Shown here in pieces: positions 16,670-24,782 of a stretch of 64,000 bases of DNA. Numbering within the stretch: the first letter of the stretch is position 1; each line of letters begins with the position of its first letter. The DNA comes from Microbacterium ureisolvens (GTDB lineage: Bacteria > Actinomycetota > Actinomycetes > Actinomycetales > Microbacteriaceae). The position numbers and the translations under genes were made by a program. The stretch spans positions 1 through 64,000 of the forward strand of contig NZ_JAEUAX010000010.1 of the NCBI RefSeq assembly GCF_019511645.1, written 5' to 3'. The notes beneath the pieces were generated by a model. It had not been told where the DNA came from. It did no database searches and worked only from the letters and a program-made list of their open reading frames with translations.

Positions 16670-17292
16670 CGCCGGCTCCGGGCGATCTCGGTGCGATCCT
16701 GCTGGCCGGCGGTCGCGCCTCGCGCGTCGACGGGGCGGCGAAGCCCCTGTTCGACGTGGGCGGACGCACGCTGCTGTCGGCGGCCGTGTCGGCGGTGACG
16801 GATGCTGCCGCCCGGCCGATCACCGTGGTGGCACCCGTCCTCGACGAGACGCTGCCCGTGGCGTGGGTGCGCGAAGAGCCGCCGTTCTCAGGCCCCGCCG
16901 CGGCCGTCGTCGCCGCCCTCGCCTCCTGGGCGGATGAGGACGACCCGACGTGGACGCTCCTGCTCGCATGCGACCTCCCCGGCGTCGTCGCCGCCGTGCG
17001 GCGCCTCGTCGACGACATCCGGCTCCTGCCTTCCGACAGCGACGGCGTCTGCCTGGCCGATGCGTCGAGCCGGCCCCAGTGGCTGATCGGGGCGTATCGC
17101 ACGCGTGCTCTGCGGGACGCAGCATCCGTTCTTCCCCTCGGCGGCCGTGACGCGCCCATGCGCGCGCTGCTCGATGATCTGGCGATCACCGTCGTGACCG
17201 CACCCGACGACCTGACCCGCGACGTCGACACGTGGGAGGATCTGAAAGAGGCCCGACGAAGGGCCGCGCATGCCCAGGAGGAGCCGTCATGA
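16666..17292 (+). CDS. mobA: molybdenum cofactor guanylyltransferase-like MobA
   Basis: 208 residues of a nucleotidyltransferase fold: [23 protein letters not shown] at the N-terminus (variant of LAGGxSxRMGxDK, with Val in place of Met), [26 protein letters not shown] with the metal-binding Asp, and [11 protein letters not shown]. It attaches GMP or CMP to Mo-molybdopterin, giving the dinucleotide form used by DMSO-reductase family enzymes such as the oxidoreductase at 18849-21296. Overlaps moaC and the DUF6457 gene. Confidence 0.85.
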   Translation: MTPAPGDLGAILLAGGRASRVDGAAKPLFDVGGRTLLSAAVSAVTDAAARPITVVAPVLDETLPVAWVREEPPFSGPAAAVVAALASWADEDDPTWTLLLACDLPGVVAAVRRLVDDIRLLPSDSDGVCLADASSRPQWLIGAYRTRALRDAASVLPLGGRDAPMRALLDDLAITVVTAPDDLTRDVDTWEDLKEARRRAAHAQEEPS

Positions 17293-17558
17293 GCGAGCAG
17301 TCCCGCACCCTTCCGCCCGAAGCGCTCGATGCGTGGGCCGACGCGCTGCGCGAGCGGTTCGACCTCTCGCCCGAGGAGCTCCCGGTGGCGCTGATCCTCG
17401 ACCTGGCGCGCGACGTCGCGCTGGGCGTCGCCCGACCCGCGGCGCCGTTCAGCGCGTTCGCCGCCGGTCTCGTCGCCGGCCGCGCGGGTGGCTCCCCCGA
17501 AGACATCGCGGCCGCGGTGGCGGTCATCACCGCCATGGCCAACGAGTGGGAGGTCTGA
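17289..17558 (+). CDS. DUF6457-type small helical protein in the molybdenum cofactor operon
   Basis: 89 residues, mostly helical: LDAWADALRERFDLSPEELP, ILDLARDVALGVARPAAPFSA, AAAVAVITAMANEWEV. It matches what I recall as DUF6457, a short actinobacterial family. It overlaps mobA by ATGA and shares one base with the moaD start, so it is locked into the cofactor operon and likely works in cofactor synthesis or nucleotide attachment; no biochemical role is known to me. Confidence 0.75.
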   Translation: MSEQSRTLPPEALDAWADALRERFDLSPEELPVALILDLARDVALGVARPAAPFSAFAAGLVAGRAGGSPEDIAAAVAVITAMANEWEV

Positions 17559-17791
17559 TGGCCGTCGTCCGCTACTTCGCCGCTGCCCAGGAGGCCACCG
17601 GGCTCGACACCGAGCGCCGGTCCGAGTCCACGCTCGGCGCGCTGCGCGAGGCCGTGTCGGCCGCCTATCCAGGTCTCGGCGGTATCCTTCCCCGCTGCGC
17701 CGTGCTGGTCGGCGGCTCACGGGTCGCCGACGACACCCCGCTCGGCGCCGACGAGCTCGTCGACGTGCTGCCGCCCTTCGCCGGAGGCTGA
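17558..17791 (+). CDS. moaD: molybdopterin synthase small subunit MoaD
   Basis: 77 residues of ubiquitin-like fold: VRYFAAAQEATGLDTE, GALREAVSAAYPGL, LVGGSRVADDTPLGADELVD, ending LPPFAGG with the C-terminal Gly-Gly that is thiocarboxylated by MoeZ and feeds sulfur to MoaE. The start overlaps the preceding stop by one base (TGATG). Last gene of the forward operon; a hairpin at 17804-17847 follows. Confidence 0.93.
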   Translation: MAVVRYFAAAQEATGLDTERRSESTLGALREAVSAAYPGLGGILPRCAVLVGGSRVADDTPLGADELVDVLPPFAGG

Positions 17792-17803
17792 CCTCCTGAC
17801 AGC

Positions 17804-17847
17804 GCAGCATCGGACTTCCTGGGCGACGCGCCGGGAACGGATGCTGC
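17804..17847. terminator. hairpin between convergent moaD and moaE
   Basis: Outer stem GCAGCATC / GATGCTGC (8 bp) encloses a partly paired TTCCTGGGCG / CGCCGGGAA inner stem. It lies 12 nt after the moaD stop and 53 nt beyond the moaE stop, so it may serve both strands. Confidence 0.55.
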
Positions 17848-17900
17848 CGCGAGGGGTGTCCGCGCAGATCACCGGTTCTGCGCGGGGCAACGGGCGAGCG

Positions 17901-18341
17901 TCAGCCGCCGAGGCCGAGCCAGGTGGCGGTGCCGTCGGATTCGAGCTGGCGCTTCCACACCGGCAGGTCGGTCTTGATCGTCTCGATGAGGGTGCGGCAG
18001 ACCTCGAAGGCCTCCGCGCGGTGTGCAGAGGCGACCGCGATCACGACGGCCGCATCACCCACGTGCAGCGTGCCGACGCGGTGCGAGACCGCGACAAGGG
18101 CGCCGGTCGTTCCGATGGCCGCCGAGGCGAGCCGGGCGAGGGTGTGTTCGGCGTCGGGGTGGGCGGAGTATTCGAGACCGACGACCGCGGTCGCAGCATC
18201 CGGATCGTGATCGCGCACGCGCCCCACGAACGTGGTGACCGCGCCCATGTGGGGGTCGTCCACCGCGCGCAGGTGCGCGTCGAGGTCGAGAGGCTGCGCG
18301 CTGATCGCCGCGACGCGCACCCCGCCGGTCGAGACGGCCAT
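17901..18341 (-). CDS. moaE: molybdopterin synthase catalytic subunit MoaE
   Basis: 146 residues. Uses two MoaD thiocarboxylates to make the dithiolene of molybdopterin. Conserved blocks: HMGAVTTFVGRVRDHDPD, VVGLEYSAHPDAEHTL, VSHRVGTLHVGDAAVVIAV, SAHRAEAFEVCRTLIETIK and the catalytic region TDLPVWKRQ. Faces moaD tail to tail; shares its start region with the mogA stop (1-nt overlap), so it is cotranscribed with mogA. Confidence 0.96.
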   Translation of the reverse strand: MAVSTGGVRVAAISAQPLDLDAHLRAVDDPHMGAVTTFVGRVRDHDPDAATAVVGLEYSAHPDAEHTLARLASAAIGTTGALVAVSHRVGTLHVGDAAVVIAVASAHRAEAFEVCRTLIETIKTDLPVWKRQLESDGTATWLGLGG

Positions 18342-18820
18342 CAGTGGTCGCTCCCGCCGAGCTGGTCGAGCACGTGGCGGGCGACGGACACCACCACCGG
18401 CATGCCGGACGCCACGCCTGCGGGGGATCCCGGAAGGTTCACGACGAGCACCCCGTGCGGGTCGACGACGCCGGCGATGCCGCGCGTGAGCATGCCCGCC
18501 GGCTTCTCGGCGGCGCCGCGGCGGCGGAGCTCCTCGGAGATGCCGGGGATCTGGCGCGTCACGACGCGCGCGGTGCCCTCCGGGGTCTGATCGCGGGGAG
18601 AGACGCCCGTGCCGCCGGTGGTGACGATGAGCTTGACCCCCGCGACGACCTCCGCGGTGAGGGCGCGCTCGACGCTGTCGGCGCCGTCGGGGACGACGAC
18701 CGCGTCAGCGCAGTCGAAGCCGGCCTCGCGGAGCGCCGCGACGGCGATGGGTCCGCTCTCATCGGTCCGCAACCCTCCGGCCGAGCGGTCCGACACGGTG
18801 ACGACAGCGGCTCGGGTCAT
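18341..18820 (-). CDS. mogA: molybdopterin adenylyltransferase MogA/MoaB
   Basis: 159 residues. Adenylylates molybdopterin before metal insertion by MoeA. Motifs: AVVTVSDRSAGGLRTDESGP, LIVTTGGTGVSPRDQTPEGT (the nucleotide/pterin loop) and VVNLPGSPAGV. Start supported by TAGGCT at 18827-18832, 6 nt upstream of the ATG, i.e. a leaderless transcript for mogA-moaE. The oxidoreductase gene upstream ends 28 nt before. Confidence 0.93.
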   Translation of the reverse strand: MTRAAVVTVSDRSAGGLRTDESGPIAVAALREAGFDCADAVVVPDGADSVERALTAEVVAGVKLIVTTGGTGVSPRDQTPEGTARVVTRQIPGISEELRRRGAAEKPAGMLTRGIAGVVDPHGVLVVNLPGSPAGVASGMPVVVSVARHVLDQLGGSDH

Positions 18821-18826
18821 GCACCC

Positions 18827-18832
18827 AGCCTA
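18827..18832 (-). promoter_or_regulatory. leaderless -10 box of mogA-moaE
   Basis: TAGGCT on the reverse strand, 6 nt before the mogA ATG. Confidence 0.55.
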
Positions 18833-18848
18833 GGCGCGCACGCCCGGC

Positions 18849-21296
18849 TCAGGCGCGGTGCTCGAGACGGACGATCACGGCCTTCGAGGTGGGCGTGCCC
18901 GAGATGTCGGCGACGGAGTCGAGCGGCACGAGCACGTTCGTCTCCGGGTAATAGGCGGCGGCGTTGCCCTTGGGCGTGTTGTAGGCGACGATCCGGAACT
19001 CCTCGGCGCGGCGCTCCTCGATCGTGCCGTCCGGACGGGTCCACTCCGACACCAGGTCGACGATCTCGTCCTCGGCGAACCCGAGAGCCTGGATGTCCTT
19101 GGTGTTCACGAGCACGACGCGTCGCCCGTCGTGGATGCCGCGGTACCGGTCGTCCTTGCCGTAGATCGTGGTGTTGTACTGGTCGTGCGAGCGCAGCGTC
19201 TGCAGCAGCAGCCGACCCCGCGGGATCACCGGGTACTCGAGCGGGTTGGCGGTGAACCGCGCCTTGCCGTCGACGGTCGCGAAGCGCCGGGCATCGCGTG
19301 GACCGTTCGGCAGGTGCAGCGTGCGCCCCTTGTCGATGCGCTCCTCGTAGTCGTCGAAGCCCGGCACGACCCGCTCGATGTGCGAGCGGATGAGCGCATA
19401 GTCGGCCTCGAGCGCCGCCCAGTCGGCATGAGGGACGTTGGACGGCCCTTCCACACGCTCAGGGACCCTGTGGTCGGCCGGGTGGTCGGCACCGTCGGCC
19501 TCCTCGGACGCGGTGCGCTCGGGGTATCCGAGGTCGTGGTCGCCGACGTGCTGGGGCGGCGCGTCTGGCGGGGAGTCGCCCTGCGACCCGAAGAGGAGTG
19601 CGCACAACCGCGCGACGATGGCGACTTCGCTGAGGAGCTCCTCCGACGGCGGGGCGAGCCGGCCACGCGACGCGTGCACGGCGCCCATCGAGTCCTCCAC
19701 GGTGACGCGCTGCTCGCGTGCGCCGCGACGGTCGCGGTCGGTGCGGCCGAGGGTCGGCAGGATGAGCGCGCGACGCCCCGTCACCACGTGCGACCGGTTC
19801 AGCTTCGTCGACACGTGCGCGGTGAGCCCGACCTGTGCCATGCCCGCCTCCACGACCGCGGTGTCAGGCGTTGCGGCGACGTAGTTTCCGCCCATGCTCA
19901 TGAAGAACCGCACACGGCCGTCGCGCATCGCCCGGATCGCCTGGACCGTGTTGTACCCGTGCTCGCGTGGCGCGGCGAACCCGAACTCGGCGTCGAGCGC
20001 ATCGAGGAAGTTCGACGACGGCTTCTCGTAGATGCCCACCGTGCGGTCGCCCTGCACGTTCGAGTGCCCGCGCACCGGGCAGAGGCCTGCGCCGCTCCGC
20101 CCGATGTTGCCCTGCAGCAGCAGCATGTTCACGACGTCGCGCAGCATCGGCACCGAGTGCTTGTGCTGGGTCAGTCCCATCGCCCAGCAGACGATGGTGG
20201 CCTTCGACGTGCGCACCGCCTCGCCCACCCGGCGCAGCGCCTTCTCGGGAAGCCCGGTGGCGGCCACGAACTCACGCCACGGGGCATCCGTCATCGCCTG
20301 CCGATAGGCGTCGAAGCCGCTGGTGTGCTCCGCGATGAACGCGTGGTCGAGCACGCCGCCTTCGGCCTCCTCGGCCTCGAGCAGGTGCTTGCCGATCGCC
20401 TGGAACAGCGCCTGATCGCCGCCGAGGCGGATCTGCACGAACTCGTCGGCGAGCTTCGTGCCGCCGAACGCCACGCCACGCACCGTCTGCGGGTTCTCGA
20501 ACCGCATCAACCCAGGCTCGGGGAGCGGATTCACCGCGATGATGGTGGCACCGCGCTGCTTCGCCTTCTCGAGCGCCGACAGCATGCGCGGGTGGTTGCT
20601 TCCGGGATTCTGCCCCGCGACGATCAGCAGGTCGGCCTCGTGGACGTCCTCGATCGAGACGGTGCCCTTGCCGATGCCGATGGTCTCGGTGAGCGCCGAG
20701 CCGCTGGACTCGTGGCACATGTTGGAGCAGTCCGGGAGGTTGTTCGTACCGAAGCCCCGTACGAGCAACTGGTACAGGAATGCGGCCTCGTTCGAGGTGC
20801 GACCCGACGTGTAGAAGACCGCCTCGTCCGGGTCATCGAGCGATCGCAGCTCGTCGGCGACGAGCCGCAGCGCGTCGTCCCACGAGATCGGGCGGTAGTG
20901 GGTCGCGCCCTCATCGAGCACCATCGGATGGGTGAGCCGCCCCTGCTGCCCGAGCCACCAGTCGTCGTGCGCGCGCAGGTCGTCCAGCGAGTGCGCGGCG
21001 AAGAACTCCGGTCCAACGCGGCGCAGCGTCGCCTCTTCGGCCACCGCCTTGGCCCCGTTCTCGCAGAACTCGGCGACGTGACGCTTGTCCTCCTCGGGCC
21101 ACGCGCAGCCGGGGCAGTCGAAGCCGTCCTTCTGGTTCACGCGCAGGAGCGTCTGCACCGAACGCGTCACACCCATCTGCGCGTTGGCGATCTCGAGCGC
21201 ATGCAGCACTGCCGGCACGCCCACCGCGACCTTCTTCGGCCGTGTCGCGTGCACTCGCGTCTCGTCGATGTCGGCGGTCGGAGGCTTCGTCGCCAT
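18849..21296 (-). CDS. FdhF/YdeP-family molybdopterin oxidoreductase
   Basis: 815 residues of the DMSO-reductase superfamily. N-terminal DCPGCAWPEE with only two cysteines (61-64), so a four-Cys Fe-S site is not visible; then HPMVLDEGATHYRPISWDDAL, FYTSGRTSNEAAFLYQL, NMCHESSGSAL at 192-201 (the family's usual equivalent of the metal-ligand loop), IVAGQNPGSNHPRML, and a C-terminal molydopterin-dinucleotide domain with LLQTLRSHDQYNTTIYG. Likely cytosolic: there is no twin-arginine signal. Substrate unknown; relatives are called formate dehydrogenase-like or acid-resistance YdeP. A His/Asp/Pro-rich stretch at about 571-623 looks like an insertion. TAGCCT at 21303-21308 stands 6 nt before the ATG. 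Confidence 0.88.
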   Translation of the reverse strand: MATKPPTADIDETRVHATRPKKVAVGVPAVLHALEIANAQMGVTRSVQTLLRVNQKDGFDCPGCAWPEEDKRHVAEFCENGAKAVAEEATLRRVGPEFFAAHSLDDLRAHDDWWLGQQGRLTHPMVLDEGATHYRPISWDDALRLVADELRSLDDPDEAVFYTSGRTSNEAAFLYQLLVRGFGTNNLPDCSNMCHESSGSALTETIGIGKGTVSIEDVHEADLLIVAGQNPGSNHPRMLSALEKAKQRGATIIAVNPLPEPGLMRFENPQTVRGVAFGGTKLADEFVQIRLGGDQALFQAIGKHLLEAEEAEGGVLDHAFIAEHTSGFDAYRQAMTDAPWREFVAATGLPEKALRRVGEAVRTSKATIVCWAMGLTQHKHSVPMLRDVVNMLLLQGNIGRSGAGLCPVRGHSNVQGDRTVGIYEKPSSNFLDALDAEFGFAAPREHGYNTVQAIRAMRDGRVRFFMSMGGNYVAATPDTAVVEAGMAQVGLTAHVSTKLNRSHVVTGRRALILPTLGRTDRDRRGAREQRVTVEDSMGAVHASRGRLAPPSEELLSEVAIVARLCALLFGSQGDSPPDAPPQHVGDHDLGYPERTASEEADGADHPADHRVPERVEGPSNVPHADWAALEADYALIRSHIERVVPGFDDYEERIDKGRTLHLPNGPRDARRFATVDGKARFTANPLEYPVIPRGRLLLQTLRSHDQYNTTIYGKDDRYRGIHDGRRVVLVNTKDIQALGFAEDEIVDLVSEWTRPDGTIEERRAEEFRIVAYNTPKGNAAAYYPETNVLVPLDSVADISGTPTSKAVIVRLEHRA

Positions 21297-21302
21297 GCCT
21301 CC

Positions 21303-21308
21303 AGGCTA
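21303..21308 (-). promoter_or_regulatory. leaderless -10 box of the molybdopterin oxidoreductase
   Basis: TAGCCT on the reverse strand, 6 nt before the ATG at 21296. Confidence 0.55.
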
Positions 21309-21345
21309 TGCCTCGCGCGGCTCCCGAGGGTCGCCCCCTACCGTC

Positions 21346-21432
21346 GGTCTTCCGTTGCCGCACCGGTTTCAACCGGTCTTCCGGTCCCTCACCGGTTTCA
21401 ACAGGTCTTCCGATCCCGCACCGGTTTCAACA
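21346..21432. repeat. three tandem 29-bp repeats
   Basis: Units at 21346-21374, 21375-21403 and 21404-21432, each starting GGTCTTCCG and ending CACCGGTTTCAAC(A/C). They differ only in the few bases after GGTCTTCCG and at the last position. The array runs directly into the inverted-repeat element at 21430-21495, whose left end has the same CACCGGTTTCAACAGGTC sequence. Confidence 0.9.
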
Positions 21433-21495
21433 GGTCAACCGCGCTTGTGCAGGACGAATCCGCTCAGCTCTCCGGTGCGACCCCGGTTGACCTGT
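21430..21495. repeat. intergenic repeat element, copy 1 (terminal inverted repeats)
   Basis: 66 bp bounded by ACAGGTCAACC (21430-21440) and its exact complement GGTTGACCTGT (21485-21495). Interior begins GCGCTTGTGCAGGAC. A related element lies at 28081-28148 with the same left arm and similar interior. No ORF. Could be a REP/MITE-like unit or a structured RNA; it lies downstream of lepB and upstream of the molybdopterin oxidoreductase. Confidence 0.8.
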
Positions 21496-21518
21496 GGGGC
21501 CGAGGGATCCGCAGCGCG

Positions 21519-22079
21519 TCAGCCTCCCCACCAGAGCCGCACGGTGCCGCGCAGCGCCTCGAGCGCCACCGCACCGCGGCCGGGTCCGGACACCGAGAGG
21601 CGCGAGTCGGCCGACTCCGCGCGGTTGTCGCCCATGACCCACACCGCGCCTTCGGGCACGGTGACCCGGAACGGGATGTCGCCGCCCGGGCGCTCCTCGG
21701 TCGCATACGGCTCGTCGAGCGGGCCGCCGTTCACGAGCAGGCGGCCGCTGCCGGCCTCGCAGCAGGCCACGACGTCTCCGGCGACACCGACGACCCGCTT
21801 CACGAGCAGCGTGTCCGCCGTGCCCGACCAGCCCTCGCGGTCGACGAGCAGCACCACGTCGCCGCGCACGGGCGTGCTCCAGCGGTCGAACACGACGGTG
21901 TCCCCGCTGTGGAGGGTCGGGCTCATCGAGTCGTTGCGCACCGTGGCGACGCCGAACGCCGCCGCGATCAGCAGGGCGCCGGCAACCGGAGCCAGGACCG
22001 CAGCGATCCACACGAGCGTGCTGCGCTTGCGGCTTTCCGCCGCGGCAGGCCGCCGAGCCGGGCTGGCGACGGGGGTCAC
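21519..22079 (-). CDS. lepB: signal peptidase I
   Basis: 186 residues. Membrane serine protease that removes signal peptides from exported proteins. One N-terminal transmembrane helix (LVWIAAVLAPVAGALLIAAA), then catalytic Ser in NDSMSPTLHSGDTV, catalytic Lys in LLVKRVVGVAGD, and the box GDNRAESADSR. Short for the family but complete in its catalytic boxes. The GTG start overlaps the stop of the DUF305 gene (GTGA), so the two are coupled; exported neighbours (copper amine oxidase proteins) may be clients, but this is speculation. Confidence 0.92.
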   Translation of the reverse strand: MTPVASPARRPAAAESRKRSTLVWIAAVLAPVAGALLIAAAFGVATVRNDSMSPTLHSGDTVVFDRWSTPVRGDVVLLVDREGWSGTADTLLVKRVVGVAGDVVACCEAGSGRLLVNGGPLDEPYATEERPGGDIPFRVTVPEGAVWVMGDNRAESADSRLSVSGPGRGAVALEALRGTVRLWWGG

Positions 22080-22762
22080 GGCACCTGGGCGAGGAGCGCC
22101 GTCATGGCGTCGATCTCACGCTGCTGCTCCACGAGCACGTGCTTGCCGGAGGTGCGGACGAATGCGTTCGATCCTTCCCGCACGGCGCTCTCGGCCATTT
22201 CGAGCGCACCGTCGTGATGCGCGATCATCAGCTCGAGGAACATCCGATCGGCGTCGACTCCATCGGCGGCGTCGAGCGCGGCGAGCTGCTCGGCGGTCGC
22301 CATGCCCTTCATCCGGGTGTGCGGATGATCGCCGCAGCCGGTCGCGATCGCGCCGACAACGGCCGGCGAACCGCCGTGACCCTGATGGGCGCCGGCAGTG
22401 CCCTCGGCCGGGATGGCGCCGCGCCACGCGCTCTGCCACGCCCGCATCGTGTCGATCTCGGCGGTCTGGTCGGCGACGATGAACTCGGCGAGCGCGCGGG
22501 TGCGCTCGCGAACACCGGCGGCGCCCAGCACGAGGCCGCTGAGCTCGAGCGCCTGCTCGTGGTGCGGGATCATGCCCTCGATGTAGCAGTGGTCCTCGAG
22601 GGTCGGGTAGGCGGCGGTGGCGGCATCCGTCATCGCTCCTGAAGCTGCCGCCTGCGGAACCGAGTCCTTCGCGGTCGTCAGCCCGAGTGCGACCGCGGTG
22701 CCGGCGACGGCCACGGTCGACACGGCCAGCGCGACGCCGAGTGCGGCGATGCGATTGCGCAT
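22076..22762 (-). CDS. DUF305 family exported protein
   Basis: 228 residues. N-terminal signal/anchor (IAALGVALAVSTVAVAGTAVA), then two half-repeats of the DUF305 four-helix fold, each with the paired histidines: CYIEGMIPHHEQALELS and FLELMIAHHDGALEMAES. The family is often linked to copper handling (CopM-like), and a histidine-rich middle (GAHQGHGG) fits metal binding. The ATG at 22762 has AAGGAG 7 nt upstream and is preferred over the much longer open frame. Operon with lepB. Confidence 0.88.
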   Translation of the reverse strand: MRNRIAALGVALAVSTVAVAGTAVALGLTTAKDSVPQAAASGAMTDAATAAYPTLEDHCYIEGMIPHHEQALELSGLVLGAAGVRERTRALAEFIVADQTAEIDTMRAWQSAWRGAIPAEGTAGAHQGHGGSPAVVGAIATGCGDHPHTRMKGMATAEQLAALDAADGVDADRMFLELMIAHHDGALEMAESAVREGSNAFVRTSGKHVLVEQQREIDAMTALLAQVP

Positions 22763-22817
22763 CAATTCTCCTTTCGGATCGGATGCCGCGCCCCCGGCGG
22801 GTGGGGCCGAGGAAGGG

Positions 22818-22852
22818 TCCCGCGGGACGGCGCCAGGCGCCGCCCCGCGGGA
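22818..22852 (-). terminator. hairpin terminator after the amine oxidase catalytic gene
   Basis: Two-part stem TCCCGCGG / CCGCGGGA (8 bp) with inner CGGCGC / GCGCCG and a CAG loop, 5 nt beyond the stop at 22858. It separates this gene from DUF305-lepB, which has its own ribosome-binding site. Confidence 0.7.
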
Positions 22853-22857
22853 GCGGG

Positions 22858-24765
22858 TCAGGCGTGAGCCTTCGCGCCCTGCTGACGCCGCAAGTACCAC
22901 GAGGTGCCGGCGAGGCCCGCACCGGCGACCAGGAGCACGAGCCCCGAGAGCGCCCAGCGATTAGCGTCGGTGCCCGTGGTCGCGAGAGCGCCGAACACCG
23001 CCGCGGGCGACGCGGACGCCACGGTGAAGGTGCCCTGCGCGACCGCCGAGGAGGTCTGACCGGTCAGCACCAGCGTGTGCTCGCCGGCCGGCGTGCCCGA
23101 CGGGACGATGAACTGCGCGCTCACGACGCCCTCGCTGTCTGCCACGAAGGTGCCGACGTCGACCGGATCGGAGTGCATCACGGCGCTCACGGTCTCACCG
23201 GGAGCGAAGCCGTCGGCGGTGGCCGTCTGCGCGGCGCCCGGCGCGACCTCGTCCGACCCGAACGTCACCGAGGCTGCGGCCGGCGCGGCCGCGTTCCCGT
23301 TGCCGTTCCCATTCCCATTGCCGTTGCCGTTGCCGTTCCCACTCCCGTTGCCGTTCCCGTTGCCGTTGCCCGGGGCGGTCGGCGTCACGGTGGGTGTCGG
23401 CTCACCCGTAGGCTCGGTCGTCGGGGTGGGCGTGGGCGACGCGGTCGGCGTCGGGGTGATGTTCGGGTTAGGAACACCCCGCATGTCGCCGTTGACCCAC
23501 TTGCGGCCTTCGGGGATGTTGGGGTTCTGCGCGGCGAAGTCGCGCGGGTAGAGCGTGAAGCCCTGCCAGTGGATCGGCATTGGGCTCTGGTCCTCGTCGC
23601 GGTTGATGTGGTGGAAGCCGACGTTCACCCACGCCACCGGGTCCTCGAGCGACTCGGCATCGGCGATGTAGTCCGTGACCATCTGACCCGCCTTCGACGG
23701 GATCAGGTTGTGGCTGGCGTGGATCTCGTCCGACTTGGCCGACGTGAACGCGATGTCGAAGTCAGTCTCGGGGTTGAGGTTGTACGCCTGGTCGCGCGGC
23801 ACGATGATCTCGTACGAGCGGGCGTGGCCGTCCGCGTTGAGGCTGTCCGGGTTCACGACCCGGTAGGCCTCGCGGTTGGACCCCATCGTCTTCGTCTCGT
23901 TCGTGATCTGGCTGAGCTGCGTCTCCAGGATCGCGGTGTGGCCGGTGTCGCCGGTCGTGCCGTACTCGCCCGTCGGCGTCGTGGCGAACTTCTCGACCAC
24001 CTGGTTCGCACCCGAGTCGATGCCGAAGTCGACGCGCCAGAATGCGGAGTGGTAGTGGTTGACGGCGAAGTCCTCCTGGCCCGGCGCGATCGGCCAGCCC
24101 TGGTTGACGACGTTCACGTAGTCGTTGGGCGACAGGTCGCCGGTCGCGCCGAGGCGCACCGAGATCTCGCCGTCGTCGTGGAACCGGTACTCCGTCTGGT
24201 ACTCGTACCAGCCGATGCGCGAGACCGTGTGCAGCACGAGGTCGGTGCCCTGCGCCGCGTAGAGCGCGTCGTTGTTGATGTTCGAGCGGTACGCGAGGCC
24301 CGAGTCCTCTTCGCCGATGCAGAGCGCGGGGATCGTGCCGCGCGTCGCGTCGACCCACGCGCTGAAGACCTCGCCGACCGGGCAGTCGACCGCCGCGATG
24401 GCCTGCAGCCGGCGGCCGCCGACCTGGTAGGTGGTGACGTCGTTGTACTCCGTGGCGCCCGTGTCATAGGGCACGTTGAGCTGGGCGAGCGCGATCGAGT
24501 CCAGCACGAGGATCGGCGCAGCATCGTCGCGCGGCTGGTACGCGATCTTGTCGAGCACGAGGCCGCGGTAGGTGTCGAGACGCCAGCACATCTGCCAGCT
24601 CGAGCCGGACTCGAGCGTCTCCGAGACGAGGGATTCGCCGGAGCAGGATGCCTCGGTGACGGTCTGCGCGGATGCGGCGGCCGGCGCGGAAAGCACGAGG
24701 CCGCCCGCGAGGAGGGCCATCGCAGTGCCCGCGCCGAGCATCCGGCGGAGGGAGGTTCGTTTCAT
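22858..24765 (-). CDS. secreted, wall-anchored copper amine oxidase catalytic-domain protein
   Basis: 635 residues. Signal peptide to about residue 34; residues about 60-420 match the catalytic (C-terminal) domain of copper amine oxidases: ALCIGEEDSG, IGWYEYQTEYRFHDDGEI where Y187 aligns with the tyrosine that becomes topaquinone, NHYHSAFWRVDFGID with copper ligands H237 and H239, and VNVGFHHINRD with H386 as third ligand. The usual Asn just before the cofactor tyrosine (NYD/E) is Trp186. Then a TP-rich segment, a long NGNG repeat (465-491), an Ig-like domain, LATTG sorting motif (595-599), membrane helix and basic tail. The N2/N3 domains are absent and appear to be encoded by the upstream gene. 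ATG 24765 chosen for GGAG upstream; METLP start at 24780 possible. Confidence 0.8.
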   Translation of the reverse strand: MKRTSLRRMLGAGTAMALLAGGLVLSAPAAASAQTVTEASCSGESLVSETLESGSSWQMCWRLDTYRGLVLDKIAYQPRDDAAPILVLDSIALAQLNVPYDTGATEYNDVTTYQVGGRRLQAIAAVDCPVGEVFSAWVDATRGTIPALCIGEEDSGLAYRSNINNDALYAAQGTDLVLHTVSRIGWYEYQTEYRFHDDGEISVRLGATGDLSPNDYVNVVNQGWPIAPGQEDFAVNHYHSAFWRVDFGIDSGANQVVEKFATTPTGEYGTTGDTGHTAILETQLSQITNETKTMGSNREAYRVVNPDSLNADGHARSYEIIVPRDQAYNLNPETDFDIAFTSAKSDEIHASHNLIPSKAGQMVTDYIADAESLEDPVAWVNVGFHHINRDEDQSPMPIHWQGFTLYPRDFAAQNPNIPEGRKWVNGDMRGVPNPNITPTPTASPTPTPTTEPTGEPTPTVTPTAPGNGNGNGNGSGNGNGNGNGNGNGNGNAAAPAAASVTFGSDEVAPGAAQTATADGFAPGETVSAVMHSDPVDVGTFVADSEGVVSAQFIVPSGTPAGEHTLVLTGQTSSAVAQGTFTVASASPAAVFGALATTGTDANRWALSGLVLLVAGAGLAGTSWYLRRQQGAKAHA

Positions 24766-24782
24766 CGGGAGTGTCTCCATGG

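Noticed and set aside
18849-21296. Selenocysteine-containing formate dehydrogenase
   Set aside because: No in-frame TGA; the ligand loop reads NMCHESSG as in Cys/Ser YdeP-type relatives.
21346-21432. CRISPR array
   Set aside because: The 29-bp units are directly adjacent, with no unique spacers, and no cas genes are near.
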